Part shown: piece by piece, positions 1 through 6,812 of the stretch
Numbering within the stretch: position 1 is the first letter of the stretch
Layout of the letters: each line of letters begins with the position of its first letter
Assembly (NCBI GenBank): GCA_012522185.1
Contig: JAAYKY010000051.1
Location: 1-64,000 of the forward strand
Source of the DNA: Flavobacteriaceae bacterium
GTDB taxonomy: Bacteria; Bacteroidota; Bacteroidia; Flavobacteriales; Weeksellaceae
Direction: 5' to 3'
Length of the DNA stretch: 64,000 nt
Notes under the pieces: model-generated
The model's database searches: none
What the model saw: the letters and a program-made list of their open reading frames with translations, nothing else
What the model was told of the DNA's origin: nothing
Translations under genes and position numbers: made by a program

Positions 1-2
1 AG

Positions 3-731
3 GGTTTTGTGAGCGGTATGGCGAGCAGTGTAGTCAGCTCGGTCAGCATGGGGATAAACGCAGCTGCAGGTCTTAGCGGCACGGCAGGGGATGTTTCGAC
101 TATGCTTTTTGGTTCTGCCTCCGGTGGTTTATCTTCCAAACTCGCAGGCGGTAACTTCTGGGAAGGAGCAGCTATAGGGTTAACAGTTTCCGGATTGAAT
201 CACGTGGCGCATAAGATGAGCGGACCCGGAGATGATGAGTTAATAAAAAAACTAACACCTGAACAACGAAAACAACTTGAACAAATTAAATCAGGAACTC
301 AACTTACTACAGAAACTCTTCAAAAAACAGGTTTAGATAAAGTTTTGGACAATTGGATAGAAAACACAGCTTTAGGCAAAAATTTAAAAGTAGGTGTAGT
401 AGATTATCTATCTATGGGCGGAGAAATTTATTATGACCATAAGCTGCAGCAGTATAACGGAATCAGTAAGAATGAATTTACATTTAGGTTTGTTACAAAA
501 GCAACGTCGGGTTTAACATCTGCACATTTTGGTTCTCTTGCTGGAGCGGCTATTGGAGCAGAATACGGAGCGACTGTGGGGGGGCTTGTAGGAACTGTTG
601 TTGGAGCTGGTGTTGGTTTTTATATTGAGAACACTTATTGGAGAGGAATAAAATATTTTAATAATTTTATGCAAAGGATGGATGGATACATTCAAAGACA
701 AGTAATTTTTAATGCTAGAAGAGGATTTTAA
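3..731 (+). CDS. C-terminal part of an Rhs-family polymorphic toxin (5' end outside window)
   Basis: The frame is open to the left edge, so the GTG at 9 in the ORF track is probably not the start; this is the tail of a larger protein. Residues up to about 70 are the conserved Rhs pre-toxin linker (GGNFWEGAAIGLTVS, then LNHVAHKM), typical of flavobacterial Rhs proteins. The remaining ~170 residues are a unique tail. It contains a Gly/Ala-rich stretch with repeated small-xxx-small spacing (GAAIGAEYGATVGGLVG) that could insert into membranes like a glycine zipper. The next gene starts 1 nt after the stop and encodes a multi-helix membrane protein, which suits immunity to a membrane-active toxin. 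The linker is family knowledge; the pore-forming role is inference. No catalytic motif was recognised. Confidence 0.7.
   Translation, partial: GFVSGMASSVVSSVSMGINAAAGLSGTAGDVSTMLFGSASGGLSSKLAGGNFWEGAAIGLTVSGLNHVAHKMSGPGDDELIKKLTPEQRKQLEQIKSGTQLTTETLQKTGLDKVLDNWIENTALGKNLKVGVVDYLSMGGEIYYDHKLQQYNGISKNEFTFRFVTKATSGLTSAHFGSLAGAAIGAEYGATVGGLVGTVVGAGVGFYIENTYWRGIKYFNNFMQRMDGYIQRQVIFNARRGF
26..217 (+). repeat. Rhs linker direct repeat, copy 1 (full length)
   Basis: This ~190 bp block encodes the pre-toxin linker. Nearly the same DNA returns at 1426-1615, and shorter parts at 2321-2361, 3422-3541 and 4583-4703. The block is clearly richer in G and C than the toxin tails that follow each copy. This fits a conserved recombination arm joined to exchangeable tails. 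Confidence 0.85.
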
Positions 732-732
732 T

Positions 733-1407
733 ATGGAAGTTTCAAAAAAAGTCTTACGAAAAATGCCAACAGATACTCTTAAAGATTATTTAAAAGAAGA
801 TAATCGATATGTATCCCAAGCTGTGGAATATGCATTTGAAATATTACAACAAGAAAGAGGAATTGATTTTTCTCCTGATGAAGTTTTAAGGATACAAAAT
901 TTAATCCAGAAGAAGACAATAGCAGAACAACCAAGCTATGTTCGAAAACAAGAACAAGAAAATAAAAATTCAGATATTAAGCCTGTAACTAATCAAGCTT
1001 CTATATTTTCCAAAAATAACATAATTTTTTTGTCTATAATCCTTAGCCCTTTACTGGGAGGAGCATTATTGTTTTATAATTTGAAAGTTTTAAAAAAAAG
1101 TAATACTAAAAATATAATTTTAATTTTTTCATATCTTGTTGTATCCTTCCTTTTTATTTTTTTGTTTAATATTTTATATACTAATTATTTACAGGGTTTT
1201 ATTAGTTCGATTTTCAATAGTGATTATCTCAATTTTAGATATTCAGCAACAACATTTAAAATTGCATTTAAAACAATGATTAATTTACTTTTTATAAGTT
1301 ATTTATGGGAAATTTTCTTTGGGAAACATTTTTCATATCAATCGAAGGATATTACCTTTCCTGTAATAATCTGTTTAATTATTTATATGGCATTTTTATT
1401 TTTTTAA
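733..1407 (+). CDS. Putative membrane immunity protein for the upstream Rhs tail
   Basis: The ORF track starts at 712 inside the toxin gene, but the ATG at 733 lies 1 nt after the toxin stop and is preceded by GAGGA, so it is preferred. The ~224-residue product has a charged N-terminal half (about 95 residues, partly helical) and then about four hydrophobic segments (for example IIFLSIILSPLLGGALLFY and IILIFSYLVVSFLFIFLF). I do not recognise a family. Its position directly behind a toxin tail, and its multi-spanning topology, suggest immunity against a membrane-acting toxin. The gene is AT-rich like the toxin tail. Function rests on context only. Confidence 0.6.
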   Translation: MEVSKKVLRKMPTDTLKDYLKEDNRYVSQAVEYAFEILQQERGIDFSPDEVLRIQNLIQKKTIAEQPSYVRKQEQENKNSDIKPVTNQASIFSKNNIIFLSIILSPLLGGALLFYNLKVLKKSNTKNIILIFSYLVVSFLFIFLFNILYTNYLQGFISSIFNSDYLNFRYSATTFKIAFKTMINLLFISYLWEIFFGKHFSYQSKDITFPVIICLIIYMAFLFF

Positions 1408-1425
1408 TACCAATAGAAAACCACT

Positions 1426-1615
1426 GCAGTGTAGTCAGCTCGGTCAACATGGGGATAAACGCAGCTGCAGGTCTTAGCGGCACCCCCGGGGATATCTCCA
1501 CCATGCTTTTTGGTTCTGCCTCCGGTGGCTTATCTTCCAAACTCGCGGGCGGTAACTTCTGGGAGGGCGCAGCTATAGGGCTTACAGTTTCAGGATTGAA
1601 TCACGTGGCGCATAG
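1426..1615 (+). repeat. Rhs linker direct repeat, copy 2 (full length)
   Basis: This copy matches copy 1 from GCAGTGTAGTCAGCTCGGTC through the codons for LNHVAH, with scattered substitutions. It is fused upstream to unrelated AT-rich DNA ending the previous immunity gene, so it has no Rhs body of its own. Confidence 0.85.
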
Positions 1616-2012
1616 AAGTACCGCAAAAGATAGTTTTGAAATAACGGAAGAAATAATAGAGCCAACTACTGGGGAATCAGAAGAGGGTTTTCTGCCTCCG
1701 GGAAAAATAAGATTTGAAGGGTTAAAAGATAAGCACTTAAAACAATTTAGAGTAATTCCGGAAAGTAGTTCTGAATTGATATTACCGAATAACGATATAA
1801 CTTACCAAACGGATGGTTTTTATCACCAAAATACGACAGAAGATAAATACTGGTATAAAATAGGTGGTGGAAGAATGGTTCGAGTAACTTATAATGGTAA
1901 GAGTTTTGATTTGTCAAGATCCATCTTTAATCCTTTGGGGCTTGGTAGCTACATTGGATGGAAACCCAAAAGTGAACCACATTGGACGACTAATCCTTTT
2001 TATAAACAATGA
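1449..2012 (+). CDS. Orphan Rhs C-terminal toxin cassette 2 (unrecognised toxin domain)
   Basis: The ORF track starts at 1305 inside the preceding gene, but homology to the Rhs linker begins only near 1426. The first in-frame ATG within the homologous region is at 1449. The linker (about 55 residues) is followed by ~130 residues of unfamiliar sequence ending NPLGLGSYIGWKPKSE and then HWTTNPFYKQ. There is no signal peptide, no Rhs core and no clear promoter. It is therefore likely a silent cassette that could replace the expressed C-terminus by recombination through the linker repeat. The next gene overlaps its stop (ATGA) and is the presumed immunity gene. The toxin activity is unknown. Confidence 0.55.
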   Translation: MGINAAAGLSGTPGDISTMLFGSASGGLSSKLAGGNFWEGAAIGLTVSGLNHVAHRSTAKDSFEITEEIIEPTTGESEEGFLPPGKIRFEGLKDKHLKQFRVIPESSSELILPNNDITYQTDGFYHQNTTEDKYWYKIGGGRMVRVTYNGKSFDLSRSIFNPLGLGSYIGWKPKSEPHWTTNPFYKQ

Positions 2013-2314
2013 TGAAAAAGAGGTTTAAACAGATATTGATTGTCATTTTATTGTTAGTGGTAATATCACTCTCGTACATAATTATTAGTGAATATAAGTT
2101 TAAAAATAATATAATAATTGGTATGGAGTTAGTTGAGATACAAAAACTATATGGAAAGGCAGATAAGGTTACTGAAAATGAAAAAGATATTATTTACATA
2201 TATTATTCAACATTTAATAAAACCGTATTTGTGTTTTCTAAAAAAGAGGGCAAACTAAAAACAAAATGGAAAGAAAATTGGTACTTCATTTATGGCAATG
2301 AAGTTAATAACTAA
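2009..2314 (+). CDS. Putative membrane-anchored immunity protein, BamE/SmpA-like pattern
   Basis: The start overlaps the stop of cassette 2 by 4 nt (ATGA). A second ATG at 2012 is equally possible. The 101-residue product has an N-terminal hydrophobic anchor (residues about 8-27, ILIVILLLVVISLSYIII). A small domain follows with the pattern IGM-x-x-x-E-I-x-x-LYGKAD, then aromatic strands, and resembles the BamE/SmpA fold signature. That resemblance is weak and read by eye. The anchor places the domain outside the cytoplasm, so if this is the cognate immunity protein, cassette 2 would act in the periplasm or at the membrane. Confidence 0.5.
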   Translation: MMKKRFKQILIVILLLVVISLSYIIISEYKFKNNIIIGMELVEIQKLYGKADKVTENEKDIIYIYYSTFNKTVFVFSKKEGKLKTKWKENWYFIYGNEVNN

Positions 2315-2320
2315 AGCACT

Positions 2321-2361
2321 CACCGTCCGTCAGTGCGTTGAATCATGTGGCGCATAGAATG
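2321..2361 (+). repeat. Rhs linker direct repeat, copy 3 (short remnant)
   Basis: Only the last ~35 nt of the linker remain, encoding SALNHVAHRM. They closely match the end of copy 5 (GTGCGTTGAATCATGTG). The rest of the linker is absent, which suggests deletion or that a short arm is enough for recombination. Confidence 0.75.
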
Positions 2362-2853
2362 CAGGAAAAGAAATTCATTTATAAAGCTAAACAGCATTTA
2401 GATGAAGCTGGTTATGCCCCATATGGAAAGCCTGAAAAGAACACAGGTTATGCTAACAATATGTTGAAAAGGGTTAAAACTTTGAAAAATATGGAAATTC
2501 GTGCAGGTAAAACAATTACGGTTACTGAAATAAATGATGATCCATCCTATAAGGGCGCACACTTGGGAAATGGGAAAATAGCGCTTTCTAAAAATAATAA
2601 CTACACATTCAAAAGTAATATGACTTTATATTTAACTTTATATCATGAATCATTACATGTTGTTTATGATTTCAGTCCAGCTATGAGTATTTACTTAAGA
2701 TCTTCATATAATGATACCAATAAAGCAGGTACCTTAGCAGAGTGGGAGCATTATCTAATTTTTAAAGAAATGAATTCAATATTAGTCAATGGGACAGGTA
2801 CGTTTGGGATAGGAGAAGGATTGAATCCATTAAAAAGATTATTTAGACAATAA
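2338..2853 (+). CDS. Orphan Rhs C-terminal cassette 3: HExxH metallopeptidase-like toxin
   Basis: The TTG at 2338 lies in the linker remnant; an ATG at 2359 gives a product seven residues shorter. Without a full linker this is another orphan tail. The domain contains LTLYHESLHVVYDF, an HExxH zinc-peptidase signature, and later EWEHYLIF, which could supply a third ligand. It is homologous along most of its length to cassette 4 (shared LDxAGYxPxGxP, the TFKSN motif before the active-site helix, and EHYxIF). Secreted metallopeptidase toxins of Rhs systems are known as a group, but I cannot name the exact family. The downstream lipoprotein gene is the likely immunity gene. Confidence 0.65.
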   Translation: MNHVAHRMQEKKFIYKAKQHLDEAGYAPYGKPEKNTGYANNMLKRVKTLKNMEIRAGKTITVTEINDDPSYKGAHLGNGKIALSKNNNYTFKSNMTLYLTLYHESLHVVYDFSPAMSIYLRSSYNDTNKAGTLAEWEHYLIFKEMNSILVNGTGTFGIGEGLNPLKRLFRQ

Positions 2854-2857
2854 AAAT

Positions 2858-3388
2858 ATGGTTATGAAATTAATTATAGTATTAAATATTCTCATTTTAT
2901 TTTCATTTTGCACTTCTACTAAAGATCAAAATGAAGGTATTTCTCCTTATGAAATAGTCTTAGATAATGAATTTCCACGTAGCGATGTTAGAGAGTTAAT
3001 TTTGAATTTCCAACTATTAAATGACGATCGAGTAAAAAAACATGTATGTAAGCAAATGATTGAGGAAGTAAACTCAATAGACTTAGAATTCTTATGCTCA
3101 TTTAAAAATGATAATGCCTTTCAGACAATAGAACAATTAAAGTTAAAACGAAATTACTACGTTTTTGATAAAAAAAATCTATCTGAATTTGAGCCAAATA
3201 ATTATGAAAATATGCCTTATGGAGTAATTAGTTTATCCAATATTTTAACGACAGATGATCCCAACATAATATTAATTTATATTGAAAAATATTTTAGTGG
3301 ATGGGATGGTTTTGGAAAAGTATATGTTTTGAAGAAAAAAGAAAATCGTTGGCATATCAAGAACATATATACTTCATGGAAATCTTAA
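2858..3388 (+). CDS. Putative lipoprotein immunity protein for the cassette 3 metallopeptidase
   Basis: The gene starts 4 nt after the toxin stop. ATG at 2858 and at 2864 are both possible. The leader is hydrophobic and ends in a lipobox-like FSFC (KLIIVLNILILFSFC), so the mature protein is probably an outer or inner membrane lipoprotein. The C-terminus (GWDGFGKVYVLKKKENRWHI, then YTSWKS) matches that of the immunity candidate at 4023-4583. Thus two related immunity genes each follow one of two related toxins, strong internal evidence for cognate pairs. A periplasm-facing immunity protein implies that the protease acts in the cell envelope. Confidence 0.65.
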   Translation: MVMKLIIVLNILILFSFCTSTKDQNEGISPYEIVLDNEFPRSDVRELILNFQLLNDDRVKKHVCKQMIEEVNSIDLEFLCSFKNDNAFQTIEQLKLKRNYYVFDKKNLSEFEPNNYENMPYGVISLSNILTTDDPNIILIYIEKYFSGWDGFGKVYVLKKKENRWHIKNIYTSWKS

Positions 3389-3421
3389 TGAGTGTTATCA
3401 GAAGTGTAATAAATAAATAAA

Positions 3422-3541
3422 ATGATATTCTTCGGTACGGTTTCTAATGGTTTATCTTCCAAACTCGCGGGCGGTAACTTCTGGGAAGGTGCAGCGATAG
3501 GTTTAACCGTTTCCGGATTGAATCATACAATGCATAAGATA
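3422..3541 (+). repeat. Rhs linker direct repeat, copy 4 (C-terminal two thirds)
   Basis: This copy begins at the codons equivalent to STMLFGSASGGLSSKL and runs to LNHTMHKI. TTATCTTCCAAACTCGCGGG is shared with copies 1 and 2 apart from single changes. It starts directly with an ATG after a short AT-rich spacer. Confidence 0.85.
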
Positions 3542-4021
3542 TCATTCAATAGATTTGTTAAAAAATGGACATATAGAGTTCAAGAAGAGCTTGATGCGGC
3601 TGGGTATGACCCTGATGGAATCCCCCAAGCTACAACCAGCTATGGAAATACTATGATCAGCAAATTAAGAACTTTGCAAATAATGAATCGTAGTGCTAAG
3701 GGGAAAATACGTGTTACGGATATTAAAAATGACCCAAAAATTAGGGGAGAAGCAAATTCAGAAGTTGGACTTCGTTTATCCAATGCCAAAGGCTCTTGGA
3801 CTTTTAAATCTAATACGACATATGCATTGGTTTTAATACATGAAGGAGCTCACATCATGTTTGATGTTTTGGGTACTTATTTTCAAACCGGAGATCATGA
3901 GCATTATCAAATTTTTAGGGTTTGGTTGCTCCCTATGATTAATCTAAATACTTCAGCTTATGGATTGTATGATGAATTCAAAACATATGCTGAAAAAACC
4001 CATCAATCCTCAAAATTATAA
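3422..4021 (+). CDS. Orphan Rhs C-terminal cassette 4: second HExxH metallopeptidase-like toxin
   Basis: The ATG at 3422 opens straight into the linker (GGNFWEGAAIGLTVS, LNHTMHK), with no Rhs core. The toxin part has LVLIHEGAHIMFDV (HExxH) and DHEHYQIF downstream, and aligns with cassette 3 over about 150 residues despite substitutions at many positions. The two tails look like diverged alleles of one zinc-protease toxin kept side by side, each with its own immunity gene. The cognate immunity gene begins 1 nt after the stop. Activity is inferred from the motif only. Confidence 0.65.
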   Translation: MIFFGTVSNGLSSKLAGGNFWEGAAIGLTVSGLNHTMHKISFNRFVKKWTYRVQEELDAAGYDPDGIPQATTSYGNTMISKLRTLQIMNRSAKGKIRVTDIKNDPKIRGEANSEVGLRLSNAKGSWTFKSNTTYALVLIHEGAHIMFDVLGTYFQTGDHEHYQIFRVWLLPMINLNTSAYGLYDEFKTYAEKTHQSSKL

Positions 4022-4022
4022 A

Positions 4023-4583
4023 ATGAAAAAGACTTTAATATCAACATTGTTTTTTTTAATTCTTTCGTGTCAAACTCAAAAGTTTAATAAGGAAAATGAT
4101 ATTATATATAATCTATTAATTGATAAGATATATCCCAATTCTTCCGATAGCTATTATAAAAAAATTATTATAGGAGAATATACAAAAGCTGGAGAAGAAA
4201 TACATCAAGAAATTAACATTGAAAAATTACAAGACAAATTTCCATCCATACAAAGTGAAACCTATTTGAATTTTATAGAAGTAACAGAGAACACTAAGAG
4301 ATTAACCCTATCACTCAATAGGGAATATCAAATAATTAGTCAGAGAGAAGAAAGTATTATTTTTTATAAACCCGAAAATTGGAATGAGTTTTACATAAAA
4401 TATCCTCAAACAAACGGATTGATGAAATTATCAGCAGTAGGTTTTAATAAAAATATAACACAGGCATTAGTATATTGTGAAAATATTGCAAATGGTTGGG
4501 ACGGATTTGCTTCGATTTTCTTTTTTGAAAGGAAAAATGGAAATTGGACACTTATAGGAATCTATAAGCTTTGGGTCAGCTGA
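4023..4583 (+). CDS. Putative lipoprotein immunity protein for the cassette 4 metallopeptidase
   Basis: The ORF track start at 3960 overlaps the toxin gene. The ATG at 4023 follows the toxin stop by 1 nt and begins a lipoprotein signal (MKKTLISTLFFLILSC), so it is preferred. The end of the protein (GWDGFASIFFFERKNGNWTL, then YKLWVS) aligns with the end of the immunity candidate at 2858-3388, while the rest has diverged strongly. This is the expected pattern for immunity proteins tracking diverged toxins. The stop overlaps the ATG of cassette 5 (ATGA). Confidence 0.65.
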   Translation: MKKTLISTLFFLILSCQTQKFNKENDIIYNLLIDKIYPNSSDSYYKKIIIGEYTKAGEEIHQEINIEKLQDKFPSIQSETYLNFIEVTENTKRLTLSLNREYQIISQREESIIFYKPENWNEFYIKYPQTNGLMKLSAVGFNKNITQALVYCENIANGWDGFASIFFFERKNGNWTLIGIYKLWVS

Positions 4584-4703
4584 TGTTCTTCGGCATGGTT
4601 TCTAGGGGATTATCTGCTGAGCTTACAGGCGGTAACTTCTGGGAAGGTGCAGCGATAGGTTTAACCGTTAGTGCGTTGAATCATGTGATGCATAGGATGA
4701 GTG
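4583..4703 (+). repeat. Rhs linker direct repeat, copy 5
   Basis: The copy covers the same part of the linker as copy 4 but is the most diverged at its left end (GLSAELTGGNFWEGAA). GGCGGTAACTTCTGGGAAGG is shared with copies 1 and 4. The array ends with this copy. Confidence 0.8.
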
Positions 4704-4915
4704 ATCCACAAAAATATAATCTTTTGGAAGCACTTGAAAATAACGGATTTGATGACCCAATGAATACTGATTTAGTGGAAAAAGTTCCCTTAGTCAAAAG
4801 GATGCATAAAAAAGCGAGACGCCCTGAATACTATGCAAAGAATAATCCCGCAAATAGTGATGAGAGGACAAAGCAGTACATAAGACGATTGAGGCAAAGA
4901 CTGCAAAACAAATAA
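4583..4915 (+). CDS. Orphan Rhs C-terminal cassette 5 (short basic tail, no immunity gene)
   Basis: The ORF track uses TTG at 4571, but the ATG at 4583 overlaps the stop of the preceding gene as ATGA and starts at the linker boundary. After the linker only ~70 residues follow (from DPQKYNLLEALENNGFDD), rich in Lys and Arg at the end (RRLRQRLQNK). I recognise no domain. No immunity-like ORF lies between 4916 and the housekeeping gene at 5091. The tail may be truncated, or may be a remnant whose immunity gene was lost. Confidence 0.5.
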   Translation: MFFGMVSRGLSAELTGGNFWEGAAIGLTVSALNHVMHRMSDPQKYNLLEALENNGFDDPMNTDLVEKVPLVKRMHKKARRPEYYAKNNPANSDERTKQYIRRLRQRLQNK

Positions 4916-5036
4916 TTACACATCATCAATTATAAAAAAAAAGTTACAATAAAACTTTTAATGCAAGAAGTTAAGCTTAGATAAAAATCAGATTTGAAAT
5001 CATCTTAAAAATTCACCAAAACTCCCCGATTTAAGA

Positions 5037-5068
5037 TTTGCAGGAATGCTTCAGGAAGTTTAATTTAG
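5037..5068 (+). promoter_or_regulatory. Candidate promoter for the BadF-type kinase gene
   Basis: TTTG at 5037-5040 is followed after 20 nt by TAATTTAG (5061-5068), one base from the Bacteroidota TAnnTTTG element. The predicted start of transcription is about 16 nt before the ATG at 5091. It marks the return from the accessory array to chromosomal genes. Confidence 0.4.
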
Positions 5069-5090
5069 CAAATCTTAATTAGACAAAACA

Positions 5091-5948
5091 ATGATAGCAA
5101 TTGCAGACAGCGGCTCGACCAAAACGGATTGGGTAATTTTAAATGAAGATTTAACCGAAAATTTCAGAACCAATACCATCGGATTTAATCCTTACCACAT
5201 TGATGCCAAATCCATTGAAGCGGAAATGTTCAAAAACCAAGAGCTGAAAGCCATTGCAGATCAAATCACAAAAGTTTATTTCTACGGCGCCGGTTGTTCG
5301 GCCGATTTTCTGCGTGAAATCGTAAAAAACGGTTTTAAAGATTATTTTACACAAGCCGAAATTCACATCGACCACGATTTATTGGCGGCTTGTTATGCGG
5401 TTTATCGCGGCACTCCTGCCATTGTTTGCATTATGGGAACAGGTTCAAACGCTTGTTATTTTGACGGAGAAAATCTGAAAGAAGCTACTCCTTCCCTCGC
5501 CTATATTTTAGGCGACGAAGGAAGCGGAAGTTATATGGGCAAAAAATTATTGCACGCATATTTTACAAAAAAAATGCCGAAACATATTGCCAATAAATTT
5601 CACGAAACCTATAATCTGACCATCAGTGAAATGAACGTAAATGTTTACCAGAAACCACTTGCAAATGCTTATCTGGCTTCGTTTAGCAAATTCGTTTACG
5701 AATACAAAGATGAGCCATTTATGCAAAATCTGATTTATACTTCGATGGAAGCATTTTTTGAAAATCAGGTTTTACCCAATCCCGAAGCAAGAGTTTCGGA
5801 AGTGAATTTCATTGGTTCTGTGGCGCATTATTACGAAGAAATCATTCGCGCGGTGGCAGCGACTTATCATCTGGAAGTCGGGCATATTGTGCGAAAACCG
5901 ATTGACAATTTAGTGGATTATCATAAAACTTACATTCTTTCGAAATGA
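5091..5948 (+). CDS. BadF/BadG/BcrA/BcrD ATPase family kinase (N-acetylglucosamine kinase-like)
   Basis: The protein opens with MIAIADSGSTKTDWVIL, the phosphate-1 loop of ASKHA-fold sugar kinases, and has a second phosphate loop ACYAVYRGTPAIVCIMGTGS (about residues 100-120) followed by LGDEGSGSYMGKKLL. At 285 residues it has the usual size of the flavobacterial N-acetylglucosamine kinase-like members. It probably phosphorylates an amino sugar in the cytoplasm, for example recycled GlcNAc, but substrate cannot be read from sequence. Its stop overlaps the start of the next gene (ATGA), so the two are co-translated. ATG 5091 begins the conserved motif directly, supporting that start. Confidence 0.8.
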   Translation: MIAIADSGSTKTDWVILNEDLTENFRTNTIGFNPYHIDAKSIEAEMFKNQELKAIADQITKVYFYGAGCSADFLREIVKNGFKDYFTQAEIHIDHDLLAACYAVYRGTPAIVCIMGTGSNACYFDGENLKEATPSLAYILGDEGSGSYMGKKLLHAYFTKKMPKHIANKFHETYNLTISEMNVNVYQKPLANAYLASFSKFVYEYKDEPFMQNLIYTSMEAFFENQVLPNPEARVSEVNFIGSVAHYYEEIIRAVAATYHLEVGHIVRKPIDNLVDYHKTYILSK

Positions 5949-6646
5949 AGCAAGAAGAAATCGTTGTAATTTCCTACAACACGCCGCACCGTAAAACCCA
6001 GGATGTATTGTTTCAACTGAAAGCCAAAGGATATCAGAACGTTACGGTTTTGGCTTTGCCTTTTGTCCTTCGTGAAAATCCATTCAAACCGATTTATGCG
6101 CACCGTCCTTCCACAGCAATTGATGTGATGCCAGAGGTTTTATGTGAACGTCTTCATTTCCGATTTAAAGAAGTAAAAGTGGACGAAATAAATGCTTATC
6201 TGAATCAACATAAAGCCGATTTCATCTTGATTGCAGGTGCCGGATTATTGCCTGATGAATTGGTTGAAAGCCATAAATTGATTAATTCCCATCCGGGTTG
6301 GTTGCCAAAAGTTCGTGGATTGGATTCTTTGAAATGGGCGATTCACAACCAGCAACCTTTGGGTGTGACTTGTCATTTTGTGGATTCGGAAGCCGATGCC
6401 GGTTTCCTGATCGAACAACGAGAAGTTCCAGTTTATGCCAACGATACTTTTCATTCGGTGGCTTATCGTCAATACGAAATTGAAATCGATATGCTGGTAA
6501 GTTCCATTGAAATCATTCCTACCAGAACTGATTTTCCTTCGCTCAGTACAACTGAATTTGAAGCCACTCGCCGAATGCCCAAATCGATTGAGGAGAATTT
6601 AATGGTTGATTTTGAAGTGTATAAAAAGAAATTGCTTCAGAATTAA
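5945..6646 (+). CDS. Formyltransferase-family protein (GART/MTF fold)
   Basis: The central region carries NSHPGWLPKVRG, the Asn-x-His loop of folate-dependent formyltransferases, and downstream SEADAGFLIEQ with the catalytic Asp. All three residues of the N-H-D triad are therefore present. At 233 residues it lacks the C-terminal tRNA-binding domain of methionyl-tRNA formyltransferase and is not a normal PurN. Translational coupling to a sugar-kinase-like gene suggests a small-molecule substrate, perhaps an amino sugar; that is inference. The region 6647-6812 after it holds only AT-rich DNA and the ECF-type promoter. Confidence 0.7.
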   Translation: MKQEEIVVISYNTPHRKTQDVLFQLKAKGYQNVTVLALPFVLRENPFKPIYAHRPSTAIDVMPEVLCERLHFRFKEVKVDEINAYLNQHKADFILIAGAGLLPDELVESHKLINSHPGWLPKVRGLDSLKWAIHNQQPLGVTCHFVDSEADAGFLIEQREVPVYANDTFHSVAYRQYEIEIDMLVSSIEIIPTRTDFPSLSTTEFEATRRMPKSIEENLMVDFEVYKKKLLQN

Positions 6647-6781
6647 TCCATAAAATTAGATTATTTGATTATTCTTTTTGGTTTTACTCAAATTAAATCA
6701 CTCCCTTTTGATTTTTTACTCACCTGATAATCAGTCTGTTGGTTGATTATTGTGAGGATTTTATTATTTTTTTTCTAAAAC

Positions 6782-6808
6782 TGTAACAACATAGAATTAA
6801 CTTTCGTC
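6782..6808 (+). promoter_or_regulatory. Candidate ECF-sigma-type autoregulatory promoter
   Basis: TGTAAC (6782-6787) and CGTC (6805-6808) are separated by 17 nt, the classic spacing and bases of ECF-sigma promoters. No TAnnTTTG box lies here. It sits directly before an ECF sigma gene, as expected for autoregulation. It would place the transcription start at or next to the GTG at 6813. Confidence 0.4.
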
Positions 6809-6812
6809 TTTT

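Noticed and set aside
513-701. Minus-strand ORF of 62 residues inside the Rhs tail
   Set aside because: It is a shadow of the coding strand with no family signal, like most opposite-strand ORFs in the track.
6725-6750. Inverted repeat ATAATCA / TGATTAT upstream of the sigma gene
   Set aside because: Only 7 A/T-rich pairs with no T-run after the stem; too weak to call a terminator or an operator in such AT-rich DNA.
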